Notes: a model not told the origin generated them from the sequence alone. A DNA stretch of 64,000 bases from Stutzerimonas kunmingensis (GCF_900114065.1 NZ_FORS01000002.1:62001-126000), one strand, 5' to 3'; counted from the first letter of the stretch, positions 9,110-19,183 are shown. A program made the numbers and translations.

Positions 9110-9970
9110 ATGACCCAAGCAGTACCCCAAGCGGCAGCCGAAATGGCTGCCGTCGGCGTTTCCAGGATCGCGCTTGGCGTCGAATACAAGGGATCGCGCT
9201 ATCGCGGATTTCAGCGTCAGCGCGCCGGTGTGCCATCCATTCAGGAATCACTCGAAACCGCGTTGACCAAAGTGGCGGGTGGTCACTCCGTCACGCTGAG
9301 CTGTGCAGGTCGCACAGACGCGTTGGTCCATGCCAGCGGGCAGGTCGTGCACTTCGACACGCCGGTCTCGCGAACCATGCACGCATGGGTGATGGGCGCG
9401 AACATGAACCTGCCATCCGACATCAGCGTCACCTGGGCGAAGGAGATGCCGCGTCATTTCGATGCGCGCTTCAGCGCGATGGCTCGCCGTTATCGCTATG
9501 TGATCTACAACGATCAGATACGGCCGGCGCACATGGCCGAAGAGGTTACCTGGAACCATCGCCCACTCGATATCGAGCGTATGCGTGCCGCTGCGACGGC
9601 GTTCGTGGGAACACATGATTTCAGTGCCTTCCGGGCCAGGCAGTGTCAGGCCAAGTCGCCGATCAAAACCATTCATCACCTGGAGCTGCTGGAGCACGGC
9701 CGGCTGATCGTCATAGATGTTCGGGCCAATGCCTTTCTGCATCATATGGTTCGCAACTTCGCTGGCGTTCTGATGACCATTGGTGCGGGTGAGCGGCCAG
9801 TGGAATGGGCTGCGCAAGTGCTGGAGTCTCGTGTGCGCCGAACGGGCGGAGTGACAGCGCACCCGTACGGGCTCTATCTCATCGAAGTCGATTATCCCGA
9901 AGAGTTCGAGCTGCCGAAGCGCTATCTCGGTCCGCACTTCCTGTCGGGTTTGCCGGATGTTCGTCGCTAA
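9110..9970 (+). CDS. truA: tRNA pseudouridine(38-40) synthase
   Basis: TruA modifies U38-U40 in the anticodon arm of many tRNAs. The 286-residue protein has LGVEYKGSRYRGFQRQ and the catalytic-Asp motif CAGRTDALVHASGQVVHF. The residue after DA is Leu, where many homologues have Gly. HHMVRNFAGVLMTIG near 205 is also typical. ATG 9110 is two bases past the fimV stop. A second in-frame ATG (9143, residue 12) is possible. An 8-bp stem CGGCAGCC/GGCTGCCG (9132-9139 with 9145-9152) covers that second ATG. Co-transcription with fimV is likely. Confidence 0.94.
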   Translation: MTQAVPQAAAEMAAVGVSRIALGVEYKGSRYRGFQRQRAGVPSIQESLETALTKVAGGHSVTLSCAGRTDALVHASGQVVHFDTPVSRTMHAWVMGANMNLPSDISVTWAKEMPRHFDARFSAMARRYRYVIYNDQIRPAHMAEEVTWNHRPLDIERMRAAATAFVGTHDFSAFRARQCQAKSPIKTIHHLELLEHGRLIVIDVRANAFLHHMVRNFAGVLMTIGAGERPVEWAAQVLESRVRRTGGVTAHPYGLYLIEVDYPEEFELPKRYLGPHFLSGLPDVRR

Positions 9971-10059
9971 TGAATTAGGCAGGAGCCGTTTTGCCTATTC
10001 GCTTGCAGGTGGCAGGTCTTTTGTTACCATCCGGTTTCCTTTTTGGCAGGTAGCATCCG

Positions 10060-10683
10060 TTGTCAGTCGTTCGCAGCAAAATATGCGGGATCACTCGCGT
10101 CGACGACGCCTTGACAGCAGCCAAGGCGGGCGCCGATGCCATCGGCCTGGTTTTCTATGCCAAGAGTCCGCGTGCCGTCGATGTGCGGCAGGCACGTGAG
10201 ATCGTCGCGGCATTGCCACCGTTTGTCACGACGGTAGGTCTGTTCGTCAACGCCAGCCGCTGCGAGATCAACGAGATACTCGACGCCGTTCCGTTGGACA
10301 TGCTGCAGTTTCACGGCGATGAAACACCGGCGCAGTGCGAGGGGTTTCATCGGCCGTGGTTCAAGGCGCTACGGGTAGGGAACGGCGAGGATATCGAGGC
10401 TGAGGTCGCGCGTTATGCAAATGCCAGCGGCATCCTTTTGGATACTTTCGTCGCGGGCGTGCCGGGTGGGACGGGCGAACGCTTCGATTGGTCGCTGATC
10501 CCAGCAGCGCTGGCCAAGCCGCTGATTCTGGCAGGTGGGCTGACCGCCGAGAACGTTCAGCAAGCCATTGCCCAGGTTCGTCCGTATGCAGTGGATGTCA
10601 GCGGCGGGGTGGAGGCGAGCAAGGGCGTCAAGGATGCTTCCAAGGTGATGGCCTTTGTCGGTCGGGTTCGAGCGGCTATGTGA
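10060..10683 (+). CDS. trpF: Phosphoribosylanthranilate isomerase
   Basis: TrpF performs the Amadori rearrangement of phosphoribosylanthranilate in tryptophan synthesis, as a single TIM barrel. The 207-residue protein begins [20 protein letters not shown] with the catalytic cysteine in KICGIT. It contains [15 protein letters not shown] and LQFHGDE, the catalytic Asp in GILLDT, and the phosphate-binding [15 protein letters not shown]. No ATG fits; TTG 10060 follows AGGTAG and gives the expected N terminus. As in other Pseudomonas it is not with other trp genes but between truA and accD. Confidence 0.95.
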   Translation: MSVVRSKICGITRVDDALTAAKAGADAIGLVFYAKSPRAVDVRQAREIVAALPPFVTTVGLFVNASRCEINEILDAVPLDMLQFHGDETPAQCEGFHRPWFKALRVGNGEDIEAEVARYANASGILLDTFVAGVPGGTGERFDWSLIPAALAKPLILAGGLTAENVQQAIAQVRPYAVDVSGGVEASKGVKDASKVMAFVGRVRAAM

Positions 10684-10886
10684 CGCCTGGGCAGCCTTTG
10701 CCGTCCAGTAACGAGTCGCTGGTGAGACCAGTAGCGTGATTCCTTGCCTGAAGGAGTCGGAGTTTCGCGGCTGCGCCGATAGGCGCATCGCTCACGCGAC
10801 CAAGAGCGCCTGATACGCGTGGTCGCAACAATGAATCTGCCTGCAGCGCGAGTGCGCTCGGGACTGAAGCTTTGGAGAACAAGAGC

Positions 10887-11780
10887 ATGAGCAACTGGCT
10901 GGTAGACAAACTGATCCCTTCGATCATGCGGTCGGAGACGCAAAAGAGCTCGGTCCCCGAAGGCCTTTGGCACAAGTGCCCCTCTTGCGAGGCGGTTCTA
11001 TACCGCCCTGAGCTGGAAAAGACGCTCGATGTTTGCCCCAAGTGCCAGCATCACATGCGCATCGATGCCCGTAGCCGGCTCGATATCTTCCTCGATGCCG
11101 AGGGCCGCGAAGAGATCGCTGCCGAGCTGGAGCCGGTCGACCGCCTGAAGTTCCGTGATAGCAAGAAGTACAAGGATCGCCTCTCTGCAGCACAGAAGCA
11201 GACCGGCGAGAAAGATGCGCTGATCGCAATGAGCGGAAAGGTCGTCAACATCCCGGTCGTGGCTTGTGCATTCGAATTCTCGTTCATGGGTGGCTCCATG
11301 GGAGCAATCGTTGGCGAGCGTTTCGTGCGGGCCGCCAATGTTGCTCTTGAAAAGCGTTGCCCGCTGGTGTGCTTCTCCGCGTCAGGCGGTGCCCGGATGC
11401 AGGAGGCTCTGATCTCCCTGATGCAGATGGCAAAGACTTCCGCCGTGCTGGCCCGCATGCGTGAAGAGGGCCTGCCGTTTATCTCCGTACTGACCGATCC
11501 GGTCTACGGTGGTGTGTCTGCGAGTCTGGCGATGCTTGGTGATGTGATCGTCGCCGAGCCCAAGGCATTGATCGGCTTCGCCGGCCCGCGAGTGATCGAG
11601 CAGACCGTACGAGAAAAACTGCCGGAAGGCTTCCAGCGCAGCGAGTTCCTGCTGGACCATGGTGCTGTCGATCTGATCATTCATCGCTCCGAACTGCGTA
11701 CTCGCTTGTCGCGCTTGCTGGCCCAGATGCAGAAATTGCCAAGCCCGGTGGAACCCGCCCAGGTCACGGCTACTGCATGA
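10887..11780 (+). CDS. accD: Acetyl-CoA carboxylase carboxyltransferase subunit beta
   Basis: AccD with AccA transfers the carboxyl group from biotin-BCCP to acetyl-CoA, giving malonyl-CoA for fatty-acid synthesis. The 297-residue protein has the N-terminal zinc finger CPSC-x15-CPKC (near 27-49), then a crotonase-fold domain with [19 protein letters not shown] and [17 protein letters not shown] 10887 follows GGAG (10874-10877). The 203-bp spacer after trpF holds only a short TGCGCC/GGCGCA stem (10772-10787) with no T-run. The stop overlaps the folC start by four bases. Confidence 0.97.
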   Translation: MSNWLVDKLIPSIMRSETQKSSVPEGLWHKCPSCEAVLYRPELEKTLDVCPKCQHHMRIDARSRLDIFLDAEGREEIAAELEPVDRLKFRDSKKYKDRLSAAQKQTGEKDALIAMSGKVVNIPVVACAFEFSFMGGSMGAIVGERFVRAANVALEKRCPLVCFSASGGARMQEALISLMQMAKTSAVLARMREEGLPFISVLTDPVYGGVSASLAMLGDVIVAEPKALIGFAGPRVIEQTVREKLPEGFQRSEFLLDHGAVDLIIHRSELRTRLSRLLAQMQKLPSPVEPAQVTATA

Positions 11781-13063
11781 CCGGTCGGAGTCTGGCCGAC
11801 TGGCTCGCCTATCTCGAGCAGCTGCATCCCACTGCCATAGACATGGGCCTGGACAGGGTCCGAGCGGTGGTGGGGCGGCTCGGCCTGACACGGCCGGCTC
11901 CGCTGGTGATTACCGTCACGGGTACGAATGGCAAAGGCTCTACCTGCGCGTTCATCGCTGCTCTGTTGAGCAGTCAGGGGTACAAGGTCGGTAGCTACAG
12001 CTCGCCGCATCTTCTGCGTTACAACGAGCGCGTTCAGTTCGACGGGCACCAGGCCAGCGATGACCAGCTTTGCCAGGCTTTTTCCGCGGTGGAGGCGGCG
12101 CGAGGCAAGGTTTCGCTGACCTATTTCGAAATGGGCACACTTGCAGCCTTCTGGCTGTTCGAGCAGAGCGGGCTCGACGCCGTGGTACTGGAAGTCGGTC
12201 TTGGTGGCCGTCTCGATGCCGTCAACGTCATTGACGCGGATCTGGCGGTGATCACCAATATCGGACTCGATCATGCTGATTGGCTGGGTGATACCCGCGA
12301 CAGCGTTGCGTATGAAAAGGCCGGGATCATGCGCGACGGAGTCCCCGCGCTTTGTGGCGATCTGGATGTTCCGGGGCCATTGCTTGAGCACGCGGAGTCC
12401 CTGAAATCACCGCTGTTTCTGCGCGGAAGAGATTTCGACCTGGCGCTTGATCCCCACTCCTGGCATTGGCGGGGCGTCGGGCCTGGCGGCGAGCCGTTGG
12501 AGCTGCATGACCTGCCGCTGCTGTCATTGCCGATGGAGAACGCTGCACTTGCCCTGCAAGCCTATGCCACGCTTGCCTTGCCATGGGAGCCGGCGGCGTT
12601 GTCCGCGGCGCTTCAGCGGACACGCGTTGTAGGGCGCCTCGATAGTCGGCAGATCAGCTGGCGCGGCCGCGAGATCTCGCTGCTGCTGGACGTTGGACAT
12701 AATCCTCATGCTGCAAGCTACCTCGCGCAACGCCTTGAGCAGCGGCCAGTAGATGGTCGTCGCTTGGCTGTTTTTGGTCTGCTGGCGGATAAGGATCTCA
12801 ACGGTGTGCTCGAAGCGATGTCCTCCTGCATCGCTGATTGGGCCGTCGCTCCACTGCTTACGCCGCGAACGCAATCAGCTACACAATTGGCTGCAGCGCT
12901 GCTTGAGCGGGGCGCGTCGGTCAGTCAGTATGCGAGCTTCGAGCAGGCGCTCGATGCTCAATGCGCGAAGGCCAAAGCCGATGATGAAGTAGTGGTTTTC
13001 GGATCGTTCTACTGCGTGGCGGCGGCGCTTGACTGGCTGGAACAACGGGCGGGGGAGAGTTGA
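11777..13063 (+). CDS. folC: Bifunctional folylpolyglutamate/dihydrofolate synthase
   Basis: FolC adds glutamate to dihydropteroate and to reduced folates, using ATP. The 428-residue Mur-ligase-fold protein has the P-loop [19 protein letters not shown] near 45 and the family signature [16 protein letters not shown]. It also has [15 protein letters not shown] near 140 and [12 protein letters not shown] in the C-terminal domain. The ATG overlaps the accD stop (ATGA), indicating translational coupling, and the next gene begins directly after its stop. Confidence 0.96.
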   Translation: MTGRSLADWLAYLEQLHPTAIDMGLDRVRAVVGRLGLTRPAPLVITVTGTNGKGSTCAFIAALLSSQGYKVGSYSSPHLLRYNERVQFDGHQASDDQLCQAFSAVEAARGKVSLTYFEMGTLAAFWLFEQSGLDAVVLEVGLGGRLDAVNVIDADLAVITNIGLDHADWLGDTRDSVAYEKAGIMRDGVPALCGDLDVPGPLLEHAESLKSPLFLRGRDFDLALDPHSWHWRGVGPGGEPLELHDLPLLSLPMENAALALQAYATLALPWEPAALSAALQRTRVVGRLDSRQISWRGREISLLLDVGHNPHAASYLAQRLEQRPVDGRRLAVFGLLADKDLNGVLEAMSSCIADWAVAPLLTPRTQSATQLAAALLERGASVSQYASFEQALDAQCAKAKADDEVVVFGSFYCVAAALDWLEQRAGES

Positions 13064-13693
13064 ATGGCGATGCTGGATAAGAGATTGCTGCAGCGTATGG
13101 TTGGCGCTCTGGTGTTGATTGCTCTGGCGGTCATATTCGTGCCCATGCTGTTCAATCGTGAGGACGATCTGCGCCACGTCACCGTCGATGCGCCCACCAT
13201 CCCTGCTGCACCGGCACCGGCTGAAATCGAGATGCAGGAGGTCGAAGTGCCAGAGCCAGCGTCGGAGCCCGAAGGATTCGAGGTCATCGAGGAAGGTGCC
13301 GAGGCAGAAGCGGCATCACCCGTCGGTGAGCAGGCTTCGGAGCCGATCGAGCCGATCGAGCCGGTCGCTCCGAGCGAGCCTGCGCCAGCTGCGCAGCCGC
13401 CGGTGGAACAACCGCAGGCGGCGAAAGTCGAGCCACGGCTCGATAACGACAACCTGCCGGTCAGCTGGTCGATCCAACTCGCCAGCCTGTCCAATCGCGC
13501 CAGCGCCGAAAGCCTGCAGCAGACCTTGCGTTCGCAGGGCTACAACGCCTACATCCGCACTGCGGATGGTATGAATCGCGTCTTCGTCGGACCGCTGGTG
13601 GAGCGCAGCGAAGCGAATCGGCTTCGCGATGTGTTGCAGCGCCAGCAGAAACTCGATGGCTTCGTCGTTCGTTTCAAGCCGGAAGGAAGCTGA
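13064..13693 (+). CDS. SPOR-domain protein, DedD-like
   Basis: The 209-residue protein has a short cytoplasmic tail, one membrane helix (VGALVLIALAVIFVPMLF, about 12-29) and a Pro/Glu/Ala-rich periplasmic linker (45-125). A C-terminal SPOR domain (SWSIQLASLSNRASAESLQQ to GFVVRFKP, about 130-205) should bind denuded peptidoglycan at division sites. This architecture and the folC/cvpA context match DedD of E. coli. The start directly abuts the folC stop. A GC-rich stem (13709-13715 with 13729-13735) follows the stop but lacks a T-run, so termination there is uncertain. Confidence 0.88.
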   Translation: MAMLDKRLLQRMVGALVLIALAVIFVPMLFNREDDLRHVTVDAPTIPAAPAPAEIEMQEVEVPEPASEPEGFEVIEEGAEAEAASPVGEQASEPIEPIEPVAPSEPAPAAQPPVEQPQAAKVEPRLDNDNLPVSWSIQLASLSNRASAESLQQTLRSQGYNAYIRTADGMNRVFVGPLVERSEANRLRDVLQRQQKLDGFVVRFKPEGS

Positions 13694-13784
13694 ATCGTTG
13701 AAGCGCTGGCCGGGGTACTGACGACAGGCCCCGGCTGCGGAGTTGCCGCCGGGTAGTCAGCGCGTATTCCTGGCGCTCCTGCTC

Positions 13785-13793
13785 TGCTAAAAT
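13785..13793 (+). promoter_or_regulatory. Candidate extended -10 promoter for cvpA-purF
   Basis: TGCTAAAAT fits an extended -10 element (TGnTAnaaT). The best -35 upstream is poor (TTCCTG at 13767-13772, 15-base spacer). If used, transcription would start near 13800, downstream of the in-frame ATG at 13792 and just before the GTG at 13825. Confidence 0.35.
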
Positions 13794-13824
13794 GCGCCGC
13801 CTTTTCCCCATTGCAGAAGACATC

Positions 13825-14337
13825 GTGGCATTCACCTGGGTCGATTGGGCCATCATCGCCGTCATTGCAGTATCGAGCCTGATCAGCTTGAAGCGTGGTT
13901 TCGTGAAAGAAGCGCTTTCGCTGGTTACCTGGATCGTTGCCGGTGTGGTCGCATGGATGTTTGGTGGTGCGTTGTCCCACCATCTCGCGGAATACATCAG
14001 CACGCCCTCGGCGCAAGTCATCGCAGCCTGCGCGTTGCTGTTCGTGGCTACCTTGCTGGTAGGAGCACTGGTTAATTTTCTGATCGGCGAGCTGATCAGA
14101 GTGACGGGGTTGTCCGGCACCGATCGCTTTCTCGGCATGGTGTTTGGTGCGGCACGGGGTGGTCTATTGGTGGTGGTGCTTGCAGGGTTGCTGAGCCTGG
14201 CTCCGGTCGAGCAGGACCTCTGGTGGCGCGAGTCGACGTTGTTGCCGCACTTTCTCCTGATCGCCGACTGGTCGAAGAACCTCATTCTAGGGTTCAGCGG
14301 CCAGTGGTTCGCCGGATCACTCAACCCGCCCGGTTGA
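13825..14337 (+). CDS. cvpA: CvpA family inner-membrane protein
   Basis: CvpA is a small polytopic membrane protein required for colicin V production in E. coli and linked to envelope homeostasis. The protein has four or so hydrophobic helices: WAIIAVIAVSSLISL, LVTWIVAGVVAWMFGG, VIAACALLFVATLLVGALV and a glycine-rich segment around GMVFGAARGGLLVVVLAGLL. GTG 13825 gives the expected start (VAFTWVDWAIIA). An in-frame ATG at 13792 would add 11 residues but has no ribosome-binding site and overlaps the putative -10 box. purF follows after 71 bp, as in most gammaproteobacteria. Confidence 0.88.
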   Translation: MAFTWVDWAIIAVIAVSSLISLKRGFVKEALSLVTWIVAGVVAWMFGGALSHHLAEYISTPSAQVIAACALLFVATLLVGALVNFLIGELIRVTGLSGTDRFLGMVFGAARGGLLVVVLAGLLSLAPVEQDLWWRESTLLPHFLLIADWSKNLILGFSGQWFAGSLNPPG

Positions 14338-14408
14338 GTCCCTTTTTCTACGGATGCTCGGCCTGCCGTCGTATCCGGTCTGCCTGTAATAACTGAGAGG
14401 TTCCTTGC

Positions 14409-15914
14409 ATGTGTGGCATTGTCGGCATCGTCGGTAAGTCGAACGTCAATCAGGCGCTGTATGACGCGCTTACCGTACTGCAGCACCGCGGCCAGGATGC
14501 AGCCGGTATCGTCACGAGCCATGACGGCCGGCTGTTTCTGCGCAAGGATAACGGCCTGGTACGCGACGTCTTTCAGCAGCGCCATATGCAGCGCCTGGTC
14601 GGCAACATGGGGATCGGCCACATCCGTTACCCCACCGCGGGGAGCTCCAGTTCCGCCGAGGCACAGCCGTTCTACGTCAACTCGCCTTACGGCATTACCC
14701 TGGCGCACAACGGCAACCTGACCAATGTCGATCAGCTGACCAAGGAGATCTACGAGTCGGATCTGCGCCATGTGAATACCAGCTCCGACTCGGAAGTGCT
14801 GCTCAACGTGTTCGCTCACGAACTTGCCGTGCGCGGCAAGCTGCAGCCGACCGAGGAGGACGTCTTCGCCGCAGTGAGCAAGGTTCACGAGCGCTGCCGC
14901 GGTGGCTACGCGGTAGTGGCGATGGTCACCGGTTACGGCATCGTCGGCTTCCGCGACCCCAATGCTATTCGCCCGATCGTGTTCGGCCAGCGCCATACCG
15001 ACGAAGGCGTCGAGTACATGATCGCCTCCGAAAGCGTATCGCTCGACGTGCTCGGCTTTACCCTGATTCGCGACCTGGCGCCGGGCGAAGCGGTTTACAT
15101 CACGGCTGACGGCAAGCTCTTCACGCGCCAGTGCGCGGATGCGCCGAAACTCGCACCCTGCATCTTCGAGTACGTTTACCTGGCGCGTTCCGACTCCCTG
15201 ATGGATGGTGTCTCGGTTTACAAGGCTCGGCTGCGCATGGGTGAGAAGCTGGCGGACAAGATCCTGCGCGAGCGTCCAGAGCACGATATCGACGTGGTCA
15301 TCCCGATTCCCGACACCAGCCGTACCGCTGCGCTGGAGCTGGCCAATCGCCTCGGTGTGAAGTTCCGCGAAGGCTTCGTCAAGAACCGCTACATCGGTCG
15401 TACTTTCATCATGCCCGGCCAGGCCGCGCGGAAGAAATCGGTACGGCAGAAGCTCAATGCCATCGATCTCGAGTTCCGTGGCAAGAACGTGATGCTGGTG
15501 GATGACTCCATCGTGCGCGGCACCACGTGTAAGCAGATCATTCAGATGGCGCGCGAGGCAGGGGCGAAGAACGTCTACTTCTGTTCCGCTGCGCCGGCGG
15601 TCCGCTATCCGAACGTGTATGGCATCGACATGCCCAGTGCCCACGAGTTGATCGCGCACAACCGCACCACCGAAGAGGTCGCCGAGCTGATCGGTGCCGA
15701 TTGGCTGATCTACCAGGATCTGGAAGACCTCGTCGACGCCGTTGGTGGCGGCAAAGTCAAGATCGACAACTTTGACTGTGCAGTTTTCGACGGCAATTAC
15801 ATCACCGGTGATATCGACGAAGCCTATCTGCACAAGATCGAGCAGGCACGCAATGATCTGAGCAAGGTTAAGACGAACGCGGTCAGCGCCATCATCGATC
15901 TCTACAACAACTGA
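14409..15914 (+). CDS. purF: Amidophosphoribosyltransferase
   Basis: PurF makes phosphoribosylamine from PRPP and glutamine, the first step of purine synthesis. The 501-residue protein starts MCGIVGIVG, so Cys2 becomes the N-terminal nucleophile of the glutaminase domain (1-230). The phosphoribosyltransferase domain has the PRPP motif [14 protein letters not shown] near 365 and the [13 protein letters not shown] segment near 300. GAGAGG precedes the ATG by about 9 bases. Confidence 0.97.
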   Translation: MCGIVGIVGKSNVNQALYDALTVLQHRGQDAAGIVTSHDGRLFLRKDNGLVRDVFQQRHMQRLVGNMGIGHIRYPTAGSSSSAEAQPFYVNSPYGITLAHNGNLTNVDQLTKEIYESDLRHVNTSSDSEVLLNVFAHELAVRGKLQPTEEDVFAAVSKVHERCRGGYAVVAMVTGYGIVGFRDPNAIRPIVFGQRHTDEGVEYMIASESVSLDVLGFTLIRDLAPGEAVYITADGKLFTRQCADAPKLAPCIFEYVYLARSDSLMDGVSVYKARLRMGEKLADKILRERPEHDIDVVIPIPDTSRTAALELANRLGVKFREGFVKNRYIGRTFIMPGQAARKKSVRQKLNAIDLEFRGKNVMLVDDSIVRGTTCKQIIQMAREAGAKNVYFCSAAPAVRYPNVYGIDMPSAHELIAHNRTTEEVAELIGADWLIYQDLEDLVDAVGGGKVKIDNFDCAVFDGNYITGDIDEAYLHKIEQARNDLSKVKTNAVSAIIDLYNN

Positions 15915-15962
15915 TTCATGCCGGCGTGGCAGCCTCGGCTGCCCGCGGCCGAGGTAAGAGCT

Positions 15963-17174
15963 ATGACGACTGAATGGGATGCCGGACGGCTGGACAGCGA
16001 TCTTCAAGGCGTCGGGCTCGATACGCTCGCGGTACGCGCCGGACAACGGCGCACACCGGAAGCCGAACACGGTGAGCCGCTGTTCTTCACTTCCAGTTAC
16101 GTGTTTCGCAGTGCCGCCGATGCTGCGGCGCGCTTCGCCGGTGACGTGCCGGGCAATGTCTATTCGCGTTACACCAATCCCACCGTCCGTGCGTTCGAAG
16201 AGCGTATGGCGGCGCTCGAGGGCGCAGAGCAGGCGGTCGCCACGGCATCCGGCATGGCGGCCATCCTCGCCACCGTGATGAGCCTGTGCTCGGCAGGCGA
16301 TCACGTGCTGGTCTCGCGCAGCGTATTCGGCGCCACCGTTTCCTTGTTCGAGAAGTACTTCAAGCGTTTCGGTGTGCAGGTCGACTATGTGCCGCTCACC
16401 GATTTTGCCGCCTGGGAGTCCGCGTTCAAGGAGAACACCAGGCTGGTGTTCGTCGAATCGCCATCCAATCCCTTGGCAGAGTTGGTGGACATTACCGCAC
16501 TGGCGCAGCTTTGCCACGCCAAGGGCGCGATGTTGGCCGTCGACAACTGCTTCTGCACACCGGTATTGCAGCAGCCGCTGGCACTGGGTGCCGATATCGT
16601 CATTCATTCCGCGACCAAGTACATCGATGGCCAGGGCCGTTGCCTGGGCGGTGTGATTGCAGGTCGCAGCGAGCAGATGAAGGAACTGGTCGGATTTCTG
16701 CGTACCGCCGGCCCGACGCTCAGTCCGTTCAATGCCTGGGTCTTCCTCAAGGGATTGGAAACGTTGCGGCTGCGCATGCAGGCGCACTGTGCCAGCGCTC
16801 AGGAGCTTGCCGAATGGCTCGAGCAGCAGCCCGGTATCCAGCGCGTCTACTATGCGGGTTTGTCCAGCCATCCACAGCACGAGCTGGCCAAGCGTCAGCA
16901 GAAGGGTTTCGGTGCGGTGGTGAGCTTCGAGGTTGCTGGAGGCAAGGAGGCCGCCTGGCGCTTCATCGATGCGACTCGACTGATCTCGATTACGGCCAAT
17001 TTGGGCGATAGCAAGACCACCATTACCCATCCTGGCTCGACCACTCATGGTCGGCTGTCCGCCGAGGATCGCGCGACCGCAGGCATTTCGGACAGTCTGA
17101 TTCGGGTAGCGGTGGGGCTGGAAGATGTCGCTGACCTCAAGGCCGATCTGGCTCGCGGTCTCGCGGCGCTCTAG
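15963..17174 (+). CDS. metZ: O-succinylhomoserine sulfhydrylase
   Basis: MetZ makes homocysteine directly from O-succinylhomoserine and sulfide, bypassing cystathionine. The 403-residue protein is a Cys/Met-metabolism PLP enzyme: YSRYTNPTVRAFEERMAALE near 70, ATASGMAAILATVMSL near 95, and the PLP lysine in IHSATKYIDGQGR near 215. ATG 15963 yields MTTEWDAGRLDSDL, the N terminus I remember for Pseudomonas MetZ; an in-frame ATG at 15918 adds an unlikely Pro/Arg-rich leader. It is followed by overlapping hairpins and a T6 run. Confidence 0.95.
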   Translation: MTTEWDAGRLDSDLQGVGLDTLAVRAGQRRTPEAEHGEPLFFTSSYVFRSAADAAARFAGDVPGNVYSRYTNPTVRAFEERMAALEGAEQAVATASGMAAILATVMSLCSAGDHVLVSRSVFGATVSLFEKYFKRFGVQVDYVPLTDFAAWESAFKENTRLVFVESPSNPLAELVDITALAQLCHAKGAMLAVDNCFCTPVLQQPLALGADIVIHSATKYIDGQGRCLGGVIAGRSEQMKELVGFLRTAGPTLSPFNAWVFLKGLETLRLRMQAHCASAQELAEWLEQQPGIQRVYYAGLSSHPQHELAKRQQKGFGAVVSFEVAGGKEAAWRFIDATRLISITANLGDSKTTITHPGSTTHGRLSAEDRATAGISDSLIRVAVGLEDVADLKADLARGLAAL

Positions 17175-17193
17175 ATCAACTCATCAGGATGCC

Positions 17194-17243
17194 GTGCCCG
17201 GCCTGCGCAAGCAGGTCGGGCACGAACGCTTGTGCCCTTTTTT
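17194..17243 (+). terminator. Terminator after metZ with a competing upstream hairpin
   Basis: GGGCAC (17218-17223) pairs with GTGCCC (17232-17237) and is followed by TTTTTT (17238-17243), an intrinsic terminator on the + strand. The same GGGCAC is also the 3' end of a larger 13-bp stem (17194-17206 with 17211-17223, loop GCAA). The two structures cannot form together. The T-run touches the xcpQ stop codon on the other strand. Confidence 0.75.
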
Positions 17244-19180
17244 CACTGACGCAGATCGATAGCCGGTGCGGGCTCGCCCCGTCCGTCGAACAGCTGCGCG
17301 GGATTCGCCGGCAGGATGCTGGGGCTGGCCGAATCCGTTTCGATGACCCGAATATCGCTGTATTTCTTCCCGGAAAGTGCCGCCAGGCCGGCACGGTCGC
17401 GAATGACCGTAGGTCGCAGAAACACCATCAGGTTGCGTTTGACGTGGGTTTCCTGAGTCGAGCGGAATAGGGCACCCAGAAACGGAATGTCTCCGAGTAG
17501 CGGCACCTTGGCGTTGGTGCGGGTGACGTCGTCCTGGATCAGGCCGCCAAGCACGATGACCTGGCCATCTTCGGCGAGGATGGTGCTTTTTATGGCGCGC
17601 TTGTTGGTCACCAGGTCCACCGCCTGGGCCGTCAGGCTGGCGCTGGGCGCGATCGAGGAGATCTCCTGCTCGATCTGCAGGCGTAGCGTGGCGCCTTCGT
17701 TGATGTGCGGAGTCACCTTGAGGGTCACCCCGATGTCCTGGCGCTCGATGGTGGTGAAGGGGTTGTTCGCGCCCGCCGCATCGGTGGTGTAGGAGCCCGT
17801 CTGGAACGGGACGTTCTGGCCGACAAGAATCTCGGCTTCCTGGTTATCCAGCGTCAGCAGGCTTGGCGTCGACAGCAGATTGCTCTTGCTGTTGGACGAC
17901 AGTGCGGTAATCAGCGCGCCGAAACTGCGAGTTCCAACGCCGATGATCGCGCCGTCGGGCAGGTTCTCCGGGATCTCGTTCTCGTTGATGGCATTGAGCA
18001 CGCTGCCGACCGAAATACCGGTGTTGCCAAAGCTGACGCCACCGGCTCCACCAGTGCCTCCGCGCGCGTCGACCGCCCATTGCACGCCGAGGGCGTCGGT
18101 GATGTCGCCGGAAACCTCGACGATAGCCGCTTCGACCATGACCTGTGCACGGGGAACATCCAGCTGGCGAACGATGCTTTCCAGAGTGCCGATCAGCTCT
18201 GGATCAGCGAGAAGGACCAGCGCGTTCAGGCTTTCGTCGGCGCGGATCAGGATGTTCTGCGGCCGGGCAGTGGTGGCGGATTCGCCGCTTTCGGGGTTTT
18301 TCAGACCTTCGGAAATATCACCTAGGGTCTCGGCCAGGGATTTCGCATCGTTGTGGCGCAAACGGATAACGCGCGTGTTGGCCGAACGCGTTGTTGGCGT
18401 GTCGAGCGATTGGGCCAGTGCCGCCAGCTTGCCACGGGCCTCGCTGGGGCCAATGAAGATCAATCGGTTGGTGCGTGAATCGGCGATGATCTGCACGCCG
18501 GAGGTGGTTTTCGCATCACCGCGCATCAGCGAGTTGCGCAGCACTTCAGCGATATCCATCGCCCAGCCGTGCTGCAGATTGAGCACGGCGTAATCGTTGC
18601 TCTCAGCACGATCGAGCTGGCGCACCAGGTCCTCAATGCGCGCGATATTGGCGCTGCGATCACTGATGATCAGTGCATTGGCCGACGACACCGCAGCAAG
18701 ATGGCCGAACTGCGGGACAAGCGGGCGGATCAGGGGTATCAGTTCGGCCGCGGAAGTGTGCTGCACCTGGATCACCCGTGTTTCCAATTGGTCGCCGCCG
18801 GTAGGCCCGCTGCCCGCTTCGGCCTTGGCCTCTGCATTAGGAACTACTCGGGCGACATCGCCCTGGGTCAGCACGCTGAACCCGTGCGTCGCCATGACCG
18901 AGAGGAACAGCTGGTACACCTCGCTCAGCGACAGCGTGGCATTGGATACCACGCTGACTTGCCCCTTCACTCGCGGATCGACGATGAACGTCTGTCCGCT
19001 GAGCTGGCTGATCTGATCGATGAAGGCGCGGATATCCGCGTCCTTGAGATTGATGGTCCAGCCGTCCTGTTGATTGGGGCTTGGCTCGATACCGGGTTCG
19101 ACGGCAAGCAAAGGCAGAGGGGCGGCCAGCAGGCCGGTGGCGAGCAGGGCAAGCAACGGGCGCGAAAAAGGCTTCGGCAT
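17243..19180 (-). CDS. xcpQ: Type II secretion secretin GspD/XcpQ
   Basis: GspD forms the outer-membrane channel of the type II secretion system. The 645-residue precursor has a signal peptide (LLALLATGLLAAPLPLLA) and the N0 domain (INLKDADIRAFIDQISQLSG). N1-N3 repeats follow (ALIISDRSANIARIEDLVRQ; NRLIFIGPSEARGKLAALAQ; LVLLADPELIGTLESIVRQL). The C-terminal secretin domain has VQWAVDARGG, SNSKSNLLSTPSLLTLDNQEAEILVGQ and VPLLGDIPFLGALFRS. It is downstream of xcpP with 3 bp between stop and start, the same order as P. aeruginosa xcpP-xcpQ. No other secretion gene lies in the window. Confidence 0.95.
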   Translation of the reverse strand: MPKPFSRPLLALLATGLLAAPLPLLAVEPGIEPSPNQQDGWTINLKDADIRAFIDQISQLSGQTFIVDPRVKGQVSVVSNATLSLSEVYQLFLSVMATHGFSVLTQGDVARVVPNAEAKAEAGSGPTGGDQLETRVIQVQHTSAAELIPLIRPLVPQFGHLAAVSSANALIISDRSANIARIEDLVRQLDRAESNDYAVLNLQHGWAMDIAEVLRNSLMRGDAKTTSGVQIIADSRTNRLIFIGPSEARGKLAALAQSLDTPTTRSANTRVIRLRHNDAKSLAETLGDISEGLKNPESGESATTARPQNILIRADESLNALVLLADPELIGTLESIVRQLDVPRAQVMVEAAIVEVSGDITDALGVQWAVDARGGTGGAGGVSFGNTGISVGSVLNAINENEIPENLPDGAIIGVGTRSFGALITALSSNSKSNLLSTPSLLTLDNQEAEILVGQNVPFQTGSYTTDAAGANNPFTTIERQDIGVTLKVTPHINEGATLRLQIEQEISSIAPSASLTAQAVDLVTNKRAIKSTILAEDGQVIVLGGLIQDDVTRTNAKVPLLGDIPFLGALFRSTQETHVKRNLMVFLRPTVIRDRAGLAALSGKKYSDIRVIETDSASPSILPANPAQLFDGRGEPAPAIDLRQ

Positions 19181-19183
19181 CGG

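Noticed and set aside
13674..17048. A 1124-codon open frame on the - strand opposite the SPOR gene, cvpA, purF and metZ
   Set aside because: It is entirely antisense to well-supported genes, has no family motifs and is of low-complexity His/Arg/Gly/Val-rich type. Long antisense frames are expected where GC-rich third positions remove stop codons.
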